A DNA stretch of 64,000 nucleotides. Origin: Bradyrhizobium sp. SSBR45G. GTDB taxonomy: Bacteria; Pseudomonadota; Alphaproteobacteria; Rhizobiales; Xanthobacteraceae. The notes under the pieces are model-generated. The model was not told where the DNA came from. It made no database searches and saw nothing but the letters and a program-made list of their open reading frames with translations. Each line of letters begins with the position of its first letter. Position 1 is the first letter of the stretch. Shown here in pieces: positions 37,465-45,670 of the stretch. The stretch spans positions 124,001-188,000 of the forward strand of contig NZ_BSCT01000004.1 of NCBI RefSeq assembly GCF_030159255.1, read 5' to 3'. The position numbers and the translations under genes were made by a program.

Positions 37465-38114
37465 ATGAACGAGCTCGACCGTCAGGCTCATTGGCAGAGC
37501 GTATACGCGACGAAAGCGGAAAGGGAGGTCAGCTGGTTTCAGGAGGATCCGGCTCCATCGCTGGATCTCATCGCCGAGACAGGGATCTCGGCTAACGCGG
37601 GCGTCATCGACGTTGGTGGGGGTGCCTCACGTCTGGTCGATGGTCTGCTTGAGCGGGGTTTCAGCCGGATTGCTGTCCTTGACCTGTCCGCGGAAGCTCT
37701 CGAAGCGGCGAAGAGGCGGCTCGGACCGCACGGAGAAGCGGTCGCTTGGATTGTCGCGGACGTCACGACCTGGGATCCTCCGACCACCTACGACCTGTGG
37801 CACGACCGGGCCGCTTTCCACTTCCTGACGGATCCCGCCGATCGCGCGGCCTACGTCGCTTGCCTGAAAAAGGCCGTGCGTCCTGGGGGCATGTGATCAT
37901 CGCGACGTTCGCGCTCGATGGTCCAAAACGGTGTAGCGGACTGCCCATCGTCCGGTACGATCCGGAGGCGCTGTCGGCCACGCTGGGGCCTGCCTTCGAA
38001 CTTGTCGGCTCGCGGAGGCACGACCACCTGACCCCCGGCGGCCATACGCAGCGCTTTCAGTTCAGCCGCTTTGAATTCCGGGGAGATGACCCGAATTCGC
38101 GGGCTGGCGAATGA
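37465..38114 (+). pseudogene. Class I SAM-dependent methyltransferase, single frameshift
   Basis: The first frame (37465-37896) gives MNELDRQAHWQSVYATKAER, motif I GVIDVGGGASRLVDGLLERG, the acidic loop AVLDLSAEALEAAKRRL, and WHDRAAFHFLTDPADRAAYV, then KKAVRPGG before a stop. The next frame resumes exactly with HVIIATFALDGPKRCSGLPI and continues to HTQRFQFSRFEF, ending at 38114. Loss of one C in GGGGGCATGTG near 37891 explains it. Either the gene is recently inactivated or this is a sequencing error. If read through, it would be an ordinary small-molecule methyltransferase of about 215 residues. Confidence 0.8.
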
Positions 38115-38295
38115 GTACGAGACGAGAGCAGATGCGCGCCAGCGACCGTCACAAATCGCCCTCGCGGGATGTTGCCGTCCTTTCGGCCGAGTGCCTGCGC
38201 AAGCCGTATGGCGTGTCGGTTCGAAGGACGACCGCGTGATCTCGATCTCTGGCGCAGCGCGCGATGAAGATTGCGTGCTGCGCCGTCGTCGGGCC

Positions 38296-38973
38296 TCAGT
38301 CTTCGCGCTGCGGTTCGGCCATGCCACCGTGCATGCGCATTCCCATCATGCCTCCGCCGTTCTTCATCATGGCTTCGTGCGCCGCAACCATGCCGCGTTG
38401 GGCAAGATCGGTCACCTCCGCGGCATGATCCTGAAGAGCTTTGACGGTTTTCGCGTCGGTCGACGTTTGAACGACGATGATCCCCTTTTCGGTGGTCTCA
38501 TACGTTGTCTTGATCTTGTCCTTGTACCGGAAGAGCGAATGCAGAGCCGGGCTTTCGATCGGCAGACCCGGATCACGTCCTTGTTCGATCCGCTTTCCCA
38601 TGTCGGCGACGTGCTTCTTGATCGTCGCCGCGACCTCCGGGTCGTCCGATTCCGTGACTGTGCGAATGCCGTCCGGGAGGTTCGTCACCGTGCGTTCGAC
38701 GCGATCGTGGTTGAACAGCAGGCCGTGGATGCCGGCGCGCTCCTCCATGGTGGCAGAGCCGCCCATCATACCCATCATTCCGGGGCCCATGCCCATCATG
38801 CCGGGGCCCATTGGGCCCCGCATGCCCGGCCCCATCCGGTCGTGCATGCCCATGCCCATGGCCATGCGGTGCATTCCGCCCGGGCCGTGATCGGCGGATT
38901 GCGCCAAAGCCCACCCCCCGACAAGCAAGCCGGCCACCGCGACGCTGCCGATAATCAGAACGTTCCTTCTCAT
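38296..38973 (-). CDS. Methionine-rich periplasmic protein, probable metal (copper) binder
   Basis: 225 residues from MRRNVLIIGSVAVAGLLVGG, a signal peptide or membrane anchor. A stretch of about 45 residues then repeats Met-Gly-Met/His motifs (HRMAMGMGMHDRMGPGMRG, then GMMGMGPGMM), as in periplasmic copper-binding proteins. The C-terminal part is helical and ends in another Met-rich patch (GGGMMGMRMHGGM). The start was placed at the internal Met because the upstream residues do not resemble a leader. It is divergent from the response regulator gene, as expected for a target of that two-component system. Copper is inferred from composition; silver or another soft metal is possible. Confidence 0.65.
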   Translation of the reverse strand: MRRNVLIIGSVAVAGLLVGGWALAQSADHGPGGMHRMAMGMGMHDRMGPGMRGPMGPGMMGMGPGMMGMMGGSATMEERAGIHGLLFNHDRVERTVTNLPDGIRTVTESDDPEVAATIKKHVADMGKRIEQGRDPGLPIESPALHSLFRYKDKIKTTYETTEKGIIVVQTSTDAKTVKALQDHAAEVTDLAQRGMVAAHEAMMKNGGGMMGMRMHGGMAEPQRED

Positions 38974-39153
38974 CTGAATCTCCGATGCTCCTGCAACAGA
39001 GGGTCCGTTGCTTGTGCACACTGAAGCGATCGGGTGTCACTCAAGTTTTTCAGGGACGAGGGGAGTTGTGACAAAGTTTGTCAAATGCGACCGCAGTCAC
39101 ACCCCGGCGCACATTTCCGCGAAAGCCGCGGGATGTTGGTCTATATTGGACGC

Positions 39154-39876
39154 ATGCAGGGCTCGTCACACATCCTGATCGTCGACGACCATCGCGAGAT
39201 TCGCGATCTGGTCTCGCGCGCGCTGACGAAGGAGGGCTTCCGTGTCAGCTCGGCGGCGGATGGCCGCGCGATGCGCAAGGTCCTAGCCGAAGGTCGGATC
39301 GATCTCATCCTGCTTGATTTGATGCTTCCGGGCGAGGACGGCCTGTCGCTTTGTCGTTCGCTTCGAATCGAATCGAAGATTCCGATCATTATGCTGACAG
39401 CGAAGGGCGACGAGATCGACCGCGTCATTGGCCTCGAGATGGGCGCGGACGACTATCTGCCGAAGCCGTTTGGCAGCCGCGAGCTCGTCGCGCGTATCAA
39501 GGCTGTGCTGAGACGCAGTCGCGACCAAGCGATGGGGCCGGATACCGATCATCACGCCAAGCGCTACCATTTCGATCGCTGGCAGCTGGATGCCGGCACA
39601 CGAGAGCTCCGTCGCGACGACGGGGTCATAGTGCCGCTCAGCACCGGTGAATATGATCTCCTGCTTGCCTTTGTCGAACGCCCGCAGCGCGTGCTGAGCC
39701 GCGATCAGTTGCTCGATCTGGCCCGCGGGCGCACCACCGTTGCCATCGACCGCAGCATCGACACTCAAGTCAGCCGGCTTCGCAAGAAACTCGAATTGGA
39801 TCACACCGATCCCAAGATCATCAAGACGGTGTGGGGCGGCGGGTATACCTTCGCGCTTCCGGTGAAGCACGAATGA
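39154..39876 (+). CDS. OmpR-family response regulator
   Basis: A 240-residue two-component regulator. Its receiver domain has the acidic pair in HILIVDDHREIRDLVS, the phospho-acceptor Asp in LILLDLMLPGEDG (about 54) and the conserved Lys in DDYLPKPFGSREL. The C-terminal winged helix is of OmpR type (LSTGEYDLLLAFVERPQRVL, DRSIDTQVSRLRKKLE, KIIKTVWGGGYTF). The start is uncertain: Met at 39133 is an alternative and the frame is open further up. It overlaps the kinase gene by ATGA, forming a classic pair. It probably controls the divergent Met-rich gene. Confidence 0.9.
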   Translation: MQGSSHILIVDDHREIRDLVSRALTKEGFRVSSAADGRAMRKVLAEGRIDLILLDLMLPGEDGLSLCRSLRIESKIPIIMLTAKGDEIDRVIGLEMGADDYLPKPFGSRELVARIKAVLRRSRDQAMGPDTDHHAKRYHFDRWQLDAGTRELRRDDGVIVPLSTGEYDLLLAFVERPQRVLSRDQLLDLARGRTTVAIDRSIDTQVSRLRKKLELDHTDPKIIKTVWGGGYTFALPVKHE

Positions 39877-41282
39877 GCGGGTTTCTTCCCAGGAGCCTGT
39901 TCGGCCAAACGCTGCTTGCGTTGCTGGTCGGCCTAGTGATCTCGCATGCGGCGGGATCCTGGATCTATTCGCTGGATCGGGAGCAAGCAGTCCGCGCCGT
40001 CGGTGGACTGGCGGCTGCGCAGCGCATCACAAATCTCACCCGGCTTGTGGACGAGACCCCACGCGGGTCGCGCGAGCGGATCGTTGATGCCTTGAGCGAC
40101 CAGACATTCCGGGTGGCTCTCTCAACCGAGCCTCCTGCCTCGGGACCGGGCGACGACGATGGGCAGGTCGCCGAGGCGATCAAGGACTTTCTGGTCAATC
40201 AATTGTCGCTCAAATCGGGGCGGCAACCTCGCGTATCCGCCTATTGGCCTGCCGCCTCCGACACCGTATTCGGAACCATGCACCCTATGATGGGGCGTGG
40301 CCCGATGATGCATGGTTTTGGCGGCTTCGGTCCTTTCGCGGGCTTCCGTGATCTGAAAGTCGCCGTTCCGCTCTCCGATGGTCAGTGGCTTTCCTTCGCC
40401 ACCGCGCTGCCCCAGGGGGGGCCGGCCTTTTCGAGTCAACTCCTCATTGCCATGGCGTTGATGGCGGTCGTTATCCTCGCGGTTTCGATATGGGTCGTTC
40501 GGCGTGTGACCGCGCCGCTCGCCTCGCTCTCGGCGGCGGCCGAACTGCTCGGCAATGATTTGAACGCTCCTCCGATGGCCGAGACCGGCACGGTGGAGAT
40601 GCGGCAGGCGTCGCGGGCGTTCAACACGATGCAGGCGCGTCTGCGTAGCCTCGTCGAAAATCGAACGCGGATGCTGGCTGCGATCTCGCACGACCTGCGC
40701 ACGCCTCTGACGCTACTGCGGCTTCGCGCCGAAAATGTCGAGGACGCTCCAGAGCGCGATAAGATGCTGGCGAGCATCGCCGAGATGGATGCCATGATTG
40801 CTGCGACGCTGGAGTTCGCGCGTGACGAAGCGAAGGCTGAGCCGCATCGCCGAACGGATCTGACAGCGCTGCTGGCCAGCGTGGTCGACGACATGGCCGA
40901 CACCGGACTACCGGTTGCGATGGAGTCCGCCCTGCCACTCATCCGTGAATGCCAGCCAGCGGCCTTGAAGCGGGCGATAACCAACCTGATCGACAACGCC
41001 GTGAAGTATGGCAAGCAGGCGCGCTGCGCGATCCGGTCGACAGTTCAGGGCATCGAGATCACGATCGAAGACGACGGTCCAGGCATTCCCGAGCAGGAAC
41101 TCACCAGGGTATTTCAGCCATTCTACAGGGTGGAAGGATCGCGAAATCGCGAGACTGGCGGGATCGGTCTTGGCCTTGCGATCGCGTTGTCTGTGGTCCA
41201 GGCCCATGGCGGTCAGCTCGCGCTGTCAAATCGGTCGCAAGGCGGCCTTCGTGCTTGCATCACACTTCCGGTTCGCTCGTGA
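39873..41282 (+). CDS. Sensor histidine kinase with Met/His-rich periplasmic loop
   Basis: 469 residues: membrane segment 1 (FGQTLLALLVGLVISHAAGS), a periplasmic domain at about 30-185, membrane segment 2 (LLIAMALMAVVILAVSIWVV), HAMP, the H-box LAAISHDLRTPLTLLRL (His about 272), and N, G1 and G2 boxes (NLIDNAVKYG, EDDGPGIPEQ, GGIGLGLAIA). The periplasmic domain contains GTMHPMMGRGPMMHGFGG, a Met/His cluster like that of the neighbouring Met-rich protein, so it may bind copper directly. It starts within the stop of the regulator gene. Confidence 0.9.
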   Translation: MSGFLPRSLFGQTLLALLVGLVISHAAGSWIYSLDREQAVRAVGGLAAAQRITNLTRLVDETPRGSRERIVDALSDQTFRVALSTEPPASGPGDDDGQVAEAIKDFLVNQLSLKSGRQPRVSAYWPAASDTVFGTMHPMMGRGPMMHGFGGFGPFAGFRDLKVAVPLSDGQWLSFATALPQGGPAFSSQLLIAMALMAVVILAVSIWVVRRVTAPLASLSAAAELLGNDLNAPPMAETGTVEMRQASRAFNTMQARLRSLVENRTRMLAAISHDLRTPLTLLRLRAENVEDAPERDKMLASIAEMDAMIAATLEFARDEAKAEPHRRTDLTALLASVVDDMADTGLPVAMESALPLIRECQPAALKRAITNLIDNAVKYGKQARCAIRSTVQGIEITIEDDGPGIPEQELTRVFQPFYRVEGSRNRETGGIGLGLAIALSVVQAHGGQLALSNRSQGGLRACITLPVRS

Positions 41283-41387
41283 TGGGACTGCTCTCTGGCT
41301 GCGTCGTGCATGCGTCGGAAGGATCTCGTCATAGCGTTCTCACTTGCACCGGCATCAAGAAGCATTGGCGAAACTGCCTCGACAGAG

Positions 41388-41888
41388 CTACCTCAGCCGG
41401 TAACCTGCGTGACAGGAAACACAGGCGCTCATCACCTCGCCCAAGGCTCCGAGGGCGGGCTTCATCTCGCCGGTTACTCCCACATTCTGCGCTTCGATAG
41501 CGAAACGACTCGCGGCCTTGTGCATCGTCGTGCCGGCGTCCTGCATGCCTTGCGGCATGTACTTGGCCACCTCCGCCGCGCCGTGCAGTCGCAACGAACT
41601 CATGCCGAGACGCTCCTCCGCGATCTTCCCGGCCTTCTCCGACTCGCCTGTGGCGAGGGCCTCATTGATCTGCTGCAGGGTGAGGAGGTGATCGCGCATA
41701 TTGGCCAGCGTGTGATCGACAAGCTCTGGCGGAAATTTCACGAATTCGCGCGAGTCAGCCGCAGGGGCGCCGTGATCCATGTGGTTCATTCGGCCCATCT
41801 GATCCTGATGCTTGCGGTGCTGGGCGGTGGCAAGGCCAGCCGAAAGCATCACGGTGGTCGAGGCTGCGATGGCGAGAAGTGTACGCAT
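41388..41888 (-). CDS. Periplasmic cytochrome c'/c556-like protein
   Basis: 166 residues with a signal peptide (MRTLLAIAASTTVMLSAGLA) chosen for the AAGGAA site just upstream. A His/Met-rich stretch (HRKHQDQMGRMNHMDHG) precedes a helical body. The C-terminus carries the heme motif ACVSCHAGYRLR, with CxxCH close to the end as in four-helix cytochromes of the c'/c556 type. One heme is expected. It is divergent from a Crp/Fnr regulator across a short promoter region holding a palindrome. The metal-binding-like N-terminus links it to the Met-rich set nearby. Confidence 0.75.
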   Translation of the reverse strand: MRTLLAIAASTTVMLSAGLATAQHRKHQDQMGRMNHMDHGAPAADSREFVKFPPELVDHTLANMRDHLLTLQQINEALATGESEKAGKIAEERLGMSSLRLHGAAEVAKYMPQGMQDAGTTMHKAASRFAIEAQNVGVTGEMKPALGALGEVMSACVSCHAGYRLR

Positions 41889-41939
41889 GGCACATTTCCT
41901 TGCTTTCATGGATGCGCATAGACGGCGCGCGTGCGACGG

Positions 41940-41959
41940 CATATGATCTTGATCATATG
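41940..41959. promoter_or_regulatory. 20-bp palindrome at the Crp/Fnr-cytochrome divergent promoter
   Basis: CATATGATC-TT-GATCATATG: perfect 9-base arms around a 2-base centre. It overlaps the start codon of the Crp/Fnr gene and lies 52 bases from the divergent cytochrome start. It is a good candidate operator, possibly for autoregulation by the Crp/Fnr protein, although its half-site differs from the usual TGTGA and TTGAT forms. Confidence 0.6.
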
Positions 41960-42601
41960 AATGCCAACAAGCTCAAGGCTCCGACCCGTCCTGCTGTAGA
42001 CTGGAAGTCTCTGGCACTTGAATCGCCGCTTCTGGCGGCCCTGCCGGAGTCGGCCCAGCGGCTCACGCGGTTCTTGGAACTCCAGCGCCATAGCACCTTG
42101 TTTAGATGCGGCGACCGCCCGCGCGCGATGTTCTTCGTGCTTTCGGGAGAGGTGCGGCTGCTCCGTCGATCTAAATCTGGCGGTGAGGTCGTTCTGCAGC
42201 GGACATGGCGCGGCTTTCTGGCCGAAGCCAGCCTGGATCAGCCGACCTACCACTGTGATGCGGTCGCTGCCGCACCGACGCGGCTGTTGGCCATCCCACG
42301 AAGGCTGTTCACCGATGCGCTCGCCGTCGAGGGCTTCCGCAACAGGTGGATCGCCCATCTCGCGCAGGAACTGCGGAAGGTGCGCGCCCACACGGAAAGG
42401 CTGAGCCTCAAGACCGCGCGTGAACGGATCGTGCACTTCATCGAGACCGAGGGGGAGGGGGGTGTCGTCGATCTGACCCAGTCTAAGAAGGACTGGGCGG
42501 CGGAACTCGGCCTGACACATGAAGCGCTCTATCGTACGCTGGCGCAGATGGCGAAGCACGGCGAGCTAAGGGTCGATCAGTCTCGGTTGACTCTGCGATG
42601 A
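41957..42601 (+). CDS. Crp/Fnr-family transcription regulator
   Basis: 214 residues from MNANKLKAPTRPAVDWKSLA. The N-terminal cyclic-nucleotide-binding-type beta barrel contains RHSTLFRCGDRPRAMFFVLS and GEVRLLRRSKSGGEVVLQRT. A dimer helix follows (HLAQELRKVRAHTERLSLKT), then a winged helix with the recognition region KKDWAAELGLTHEALYRTLA. No Fnr-type cysteine cluster is seen. The start is read from within a palindrome that may be its own operator. The frame is open 26 codons upstream, so translation could begin earlier. The signal sensed is unknown. Confidence 0.85.
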   Translation: MNANKLKAPTRPAVDWKSLALESPLLAALPESAQRLTRFLELQRHSTLFRCGDRPRAMFFVLSGEVRLLRRSKSGGEVVLQRTWRGFLAEASLDQPTYHCDAVAAAPTRLLAIPRRLFTDALAVEGFRNRWIAHLAQELRKVRAHTERLSLKTARERIVHFIETEGEGGVVDLTQSKKDWAAELGLTHEALYRTLAQMAKHGELRVDQSRLTLR

Positions 42602-42612
42602 GTGGTCACGAC

Positions 42613-42714
42613 ATGCGTTGGCGCCGAGGTCCATGAGGCGCCGCTGGTGGCCGACGTCATCGGCGGCATCATCTCCTTGAGATCCTGACGCTGCTCGTGC
42701 TGCCGGCGTTTTAG
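42613..42714 (+). pseudogene. Relic of the C-terminus of a heavy-metal RND pump (CusA/CzcA type)
   Basis: One frame reads GAEVHEAPLVADVIGGIIS (42620-42676) and, after a shift, a second reads LEILTLLVLPAF then stop at 42714. Together these follow the family pattern GAEVQRPLAxVVIGGIISSxLLTLLVLPxLY of heavy-metal RND pumps near the end of the protein. Only about 31 codons remain. It supports an earlier metal-efflux operon beside the Met-rich sensor set. Confidence 0.55.
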
Positions 42715-42819
42715 ACAAACACGAAACTCTCCGTCCAGAAAACGCTTGGGGTTGAGATCGCGCGCTGTCTGCATCATCTTCGTTACGACGCCGGTTCGAG
42801 CTTGCGTCGCGCCCAGACC

Positions 42820-43905
42820 TCAGTGGCTCAGGCGGAGCAGGTTGCGCAAGGCTGGCCGCCACTCGCCTGTCATCGTGTATTCGAGTCCGATGCGTGCGCC
42901 GCAGGTGATTGCGAGCATCGTGAGTGGTGCGGATAACGCCAGTGTGGAAAATGCGGACAGGCCCTGGCCGATGGTGCAGCCCATCGACATGATGCCGCCG
43001 GTGCCCATCAGCAGGGCGCCGACCATGTGGCGCTTCAGCTCGCGGGCATCGTCGCATGCTTCCCAGCGGAAGACGCGCGAGAACATTGCCGCGACGAACG
43101 ATCCCAGGATCACCCCGGCCACCGAGCCGATCGCGAAGTCGGCATGGCTGCCTGAGAGCGTGGCGATGTAGAGCAATGAATTGCCTAGCGGCGCGACGAA
43201 GGTGAGGGACGTAACCCGCTGCGGATCAAAGTCGTCATGGCCGAGCCAGCCAGTCGCGAACCAGCCGAACGCGACCGCGCTGCCGACGGTGAGGCCCGAG
43301 AGCAGCAGCCGTGGCGATTTGACGAGGCCCCCGTCGGCCAGCGCCCAGGCGGTCAGCGCGACGGCCACGATGGAGACGACGGCCGGCCGCGCATATGATC
43401 CAAGCACCGCCGACAGCAAAACGTCGATGCCCTGGCTCATCGTCTCCGGCAGGCGCAGCGACAGCGGCTCGATGAGTCCAATGCGCAGGAATCCGGTGAG
43501 CCCCCGCATTGCGGCCAGGGCCGAGACGCCGAGCACCAGGAACACGACGATGGCGCGCAGATCGCCACCGCCGATGCGGACGAGCGTGCCGAAGCCGCAG
43601 GTGCCGACCAGCGCCATGCCGATCCCGAATAGAAAGCCGCCCAGGATGGCGCCGCCGAGCGGAATGGATGAGGTCAGATAGATGGAGCGCGAGAGATCGA
43701 CGAGGCCGAAGCTCGCGAGCAATTGGGTGACCACCAGCGCCACTGCCGCAGCCAGGGCGAAGGATTTGAGGCGCCGCGTATCCGCACCGAAAAACGCGTC
43801 CTCCAGCATCGCGAGCGTACAGAACCGGCCGGCGCGCCCGGCAACGCCGAGAACGCCGCCTGCCAGCAGACCGCACATGAACGTCAATGCTGACGGACTG
43901 AGCAT
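42820..43905 (-). CDS. YeeE/YedE-type sulfur-compound transporter (fused two-domain form)
   Basis: 361 residues with about ten membrane segments in two repeats. Each repeat has a conserved cysteine loop: FLFGIGMALVGTCGFGTLVRIGGGD in the first half and LLMGTGGIMSMGCTIGQGLS in the second. YeeE/YedE proteins import thiosulfate or related sulfur species through such cysteines. ATG 43905 is preceded by a G-rich ribosome site; the frame is open 26 codons further. It lies immediately before soxR on the same strand but 149 bases downstream of it, so it could be co-transcribed. Confidence 0.85.
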   Translation of the reverse strand: MLSPSALTFMCGLLAGGVLGVAGRAGRFCTLAMLEDAFFGADTRRLKSFALAAAVALVVTQLLASFGLVDLSRSIYLTSSIPLGGAILGGFLFGIGMALVGTCGFGTLVRIGGGDLRAIVVFLVLGVSALAAMRGLTGFLRIGLIEPLSLRLPETMSQGIDVLLSAVLGSYARPAVVSIVAVALTAWALADGGLVKSPRLLLSGLTVGSAVAFGWFATGWLGHDDFDPQRVTSLTFVAPLGNSLLYIATLSGSHADFAIGSVAGVILGSFVAAMFSRVFRWEACDDARELKRHMVGALLMGTGGIMSMGCTIGQGLSAFSTLALSAPLTMLAITCGARIGLEYTMTGEWRPALRNLLRLSH

Positions 43906-44054
43906 ACCCCCCGATGTCCTTGTTTTCGTCCCGGCATTGTGCGCCAGGATCGGCGGCGAGGCCAGACCTCCTGCCGCGCCCACTGCTTGCGGCTCGCGCC
44001 TGCCTGCGGCTGGGCCCGGCTGTCGGCTCCCAAACGATTACAATGCGACGAACG

Positions 44055-44405
44055 TCAGCGGCGGCGCTTGCGGACGGGCTCACAGAAGACGTCGTAGATT
44101 GCCGTCAGGATCTTACGGACGTCCTCGCTGGCGAGGCTGTAGTAGATCGTCTTGCCCTCGCGCCGCGTCGTGACCAGCCGGTCGAGCCGGAGACGGGCGA
44201 GCTGCTGCGAGACGGTCGACTGCCGCTCGCCCAGGAACTGCTCGAGCTCGGTGACGGATTTCTCGCCTTCGGAGAGGATGCACAGCAGCAGCAGCCTGGA
44301 CTCGTGGGACAGCGCTTTCAGCATCTCGCTGGCTTCCCGCGCCTTCTCGATCATCTGCTCGAGCTCGGCGGAGGTTTCGATGTCCTTCAACTTCGGCAGC
44401 GGCAT
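44055..44405 (-). CDS. soxR: SoxR, ArsR-family persulfide-responsive repressor
   Basis: A 116-residue winged-helix repressor (FLGERQSTVSQQLARLRLDR, then LVTTRREGKTIYYSLAS). Cysteines sit at 42 (LLLLCILSEGEKS) and 108 (YDVFCEPV), equivalent to the pair that forms a tetrasulfide link in SqrR and BigR, where persulfides release the repressor from DNA. In Paracoccus the first gene of the sox region, soxR, encodes an ArsR-type repressor, followed by soxS. Here soxS lies upstream on the same strand, 24 bases apart. It likely represses the sox and YeeE operons in the window through the ATATTC-N8-GAATAT-like sites. Confidence 0.85.
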   Translation of the reverse strand: MPLPKLKDIETSAELEQMIEKAREASEMLKALSHESRLLLLCILSEGEKSVTELEQFLGERQSTVSQQLARLRLDRLVTTRREGKTIYYSLASEDVRKILTAIYDVFCEPVRKRRR

Positions 44406-44429
44406 GAATTCTGGATCCTCGATTGTCCG

Positions 44430-44804
44430 TCAGGAGCGGGCCGGCGCCCCGCTTGTAGCATTCATTATACGGCCGAGCAGCCCAAAGAAAAACGCATCAC
44501 CGGGATAGCCGCGGATCCGGCCGATTTCGCGGCCCTGATCGACCACCACGAAGGTTGGGGTGAACGCGCCCGGATCGATGCCGGCGAGATCCGCCGGCAG
44601 CGGCCGGCCGAGGTCGACCCGCCGCAGCGGCAATGCGCGGCCTTCATCCGTCTTGGCATAGATCGGTGCGATCTCGGCATTGAACCGGACGCACCAGCCG
44701 CAGCCCGCGCGTTCGAACATCACGAGCTCGGAGGCGGCGGCCGGCAACGAGAGACAGAGGCCCGCCGCCACCGCCCATGCGAGCTTTGCGATTTTGAGCG
44801 TCAT
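44430..44804 (-). CDS. soxS: SoxS, periplasmic thioredoxin-like protein
   Basis: 124 residues with a signal peptide (KLAWAVAAGLCLSLPAAA) and the active site ERAGCGWCVRF near residue 34. The conserved cis-proline region is TPTFVVVDQGREIGRI. In Paracoccus SoxS keeps the SoxY swinging-arm cysteine reduced. AGAGGA lies seven bases before the ATG. It is divergent from soxV, and soxR follows it, so the soxS-soxR unit is probably autoregulated through the half-conserved operator at 44838-44857. Confidence 0.85.
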   Translation of the reverse strand: MTLKIAKLAWAVAAGLCLSLPAAASELVMFERAGCGWCVRFNAEIAPIYAKTDEGRALPLRRVDLGRPLPADLAGIDPGAFTPTFVVVDQGREIGRIRGYPGDAFFFGLLGRIMNATSGAPARS

Positions 44805-44837
44805 GCCGCAATCCTCTTGCTGGACTTACGGTCCAAT

Positions 44838-44857
44838 CTATCATTGAATTCGAATAT
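44838..44857. promoter_or_regulatory. Candidate SoxR operator between soxS and soxV (degenerate)
   Basis: CTATCA-N8-GAATAT. The right half is identical to the best site of the window (56021-56040); the left half matches poorly. It lies 33 bases upstream of soxS and 78 bases upstream of soxV. Confidence 0.45.
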
Positions 44858-44935
44858 GTACTAGTGCTCCGTTTCCGAAGCCCGCGTCGTCAAGGCGGGC
44901 GGCATGGGGCAGGGGTGTCCAGCCCGGGAGGACTG

Positions 44936-45670
44936 ATGGATATCGACGTCACGCTGGGCGCCGCGCTGGCCGCGGGGTTGCTGTCCTTCCTGTCGCCGTG
45001 CATCCTGCCGCTGGTGCCGCCGTTCCTGTGCTACATGGCCGGGGTGTCGGCGGCCGAGACCGTCGCTGAGGCCGCACCGGTGCCGCGGCGGCGCACGGTA
45101 TTGACGGCGCTCTGCTTCGTCGCCGGGTTTTCGCTTGTCTTCGTCGGTCTCGGCGCCACCGCCTCCGTGTTCGGCCGATTCATCGCCGGCCACCTCAGCC
45201 AGCTCGGCCTCGTCGCCGGCCTCGTCATCATCATGATGGGCCTGCATTTCCTCGGGCTGCTCAGGATTCCGCTGCTTTACCGCAGCGCGACCATCGATGT
45301 CGGCCGCAAGCCGGCCGGACTGCTCGGTGCTTTCGTGATGGGGCTGGCCTTCGCCTTCGGCTGGACGCCTTGCGCGGGGCCGGTTCTGGCCGCCGTGCTG
45401 ATGATGGCCGGCGCGGAGGCGACAGTCGCCAAGGGCGCTCTGCTGCTCGCGGCCTATTCGCTCGGAACCGGAATCCCTTTCCTGATCGCCGCCGCCTTCA
45501 TGAGCCAGTTCATGACCCTGCTGAAGGGCATCAAGCCGCATCTCGCGTTGGTCGAGAAGACCATGGGCGGCTTTCTGGTGCTGACCGGCGCGGCCTTTCT
45601 CACCGGCGTGGTCCCGCGGATGTCGGAATGGATCTTCGAGCGTTTTCCCTCGCTAGCCACGATCGGATGA
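44936..45670 (+). CDS. soxV: SoxV, CcdA-type electron-transfer membrane protein
   Basis: 244 residues with six membrane segments. The two redox cysteines are in FLSPCILPLVPPFLCYMAG (helix 1) and AFGWTPCAGPVLAA (helix 4). CcdA/SoxV passes electrons from cytoplasmic thioredoxin to the periplasmic thioredoxins SoxS and SoxW, which keep the Sox carrier protein active. ATG 44936 has GGGAGGA four bases upstream; the frame is open 24 codons further as polar nonsense. Its stop directly abuts the stop of the convergent hypothetical gene with no base between them. Confidence 0.92.
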   Translation: MDIDVTLGAALAAGLLSFLSPCILPLVPPFLCYMAGVSAAETVAEAAPVPRRRTVLTALCFVAGFSLVFVGLGATASVFGRFIAGHLSQLGLVAGLVIIMMGLHFLGLLRIPLLYRSATIDVGRKPAGLLGAFVMGLAFAFGWTPCAGPVLAAVLMMAGAEATVAKGALLLAAYSLGTGIPFLIAAAFMSQFMTLLKGIKPHLALVEKTMGGFLVLTGAAFLTGVVPRMSEWIFERFPSLATIG

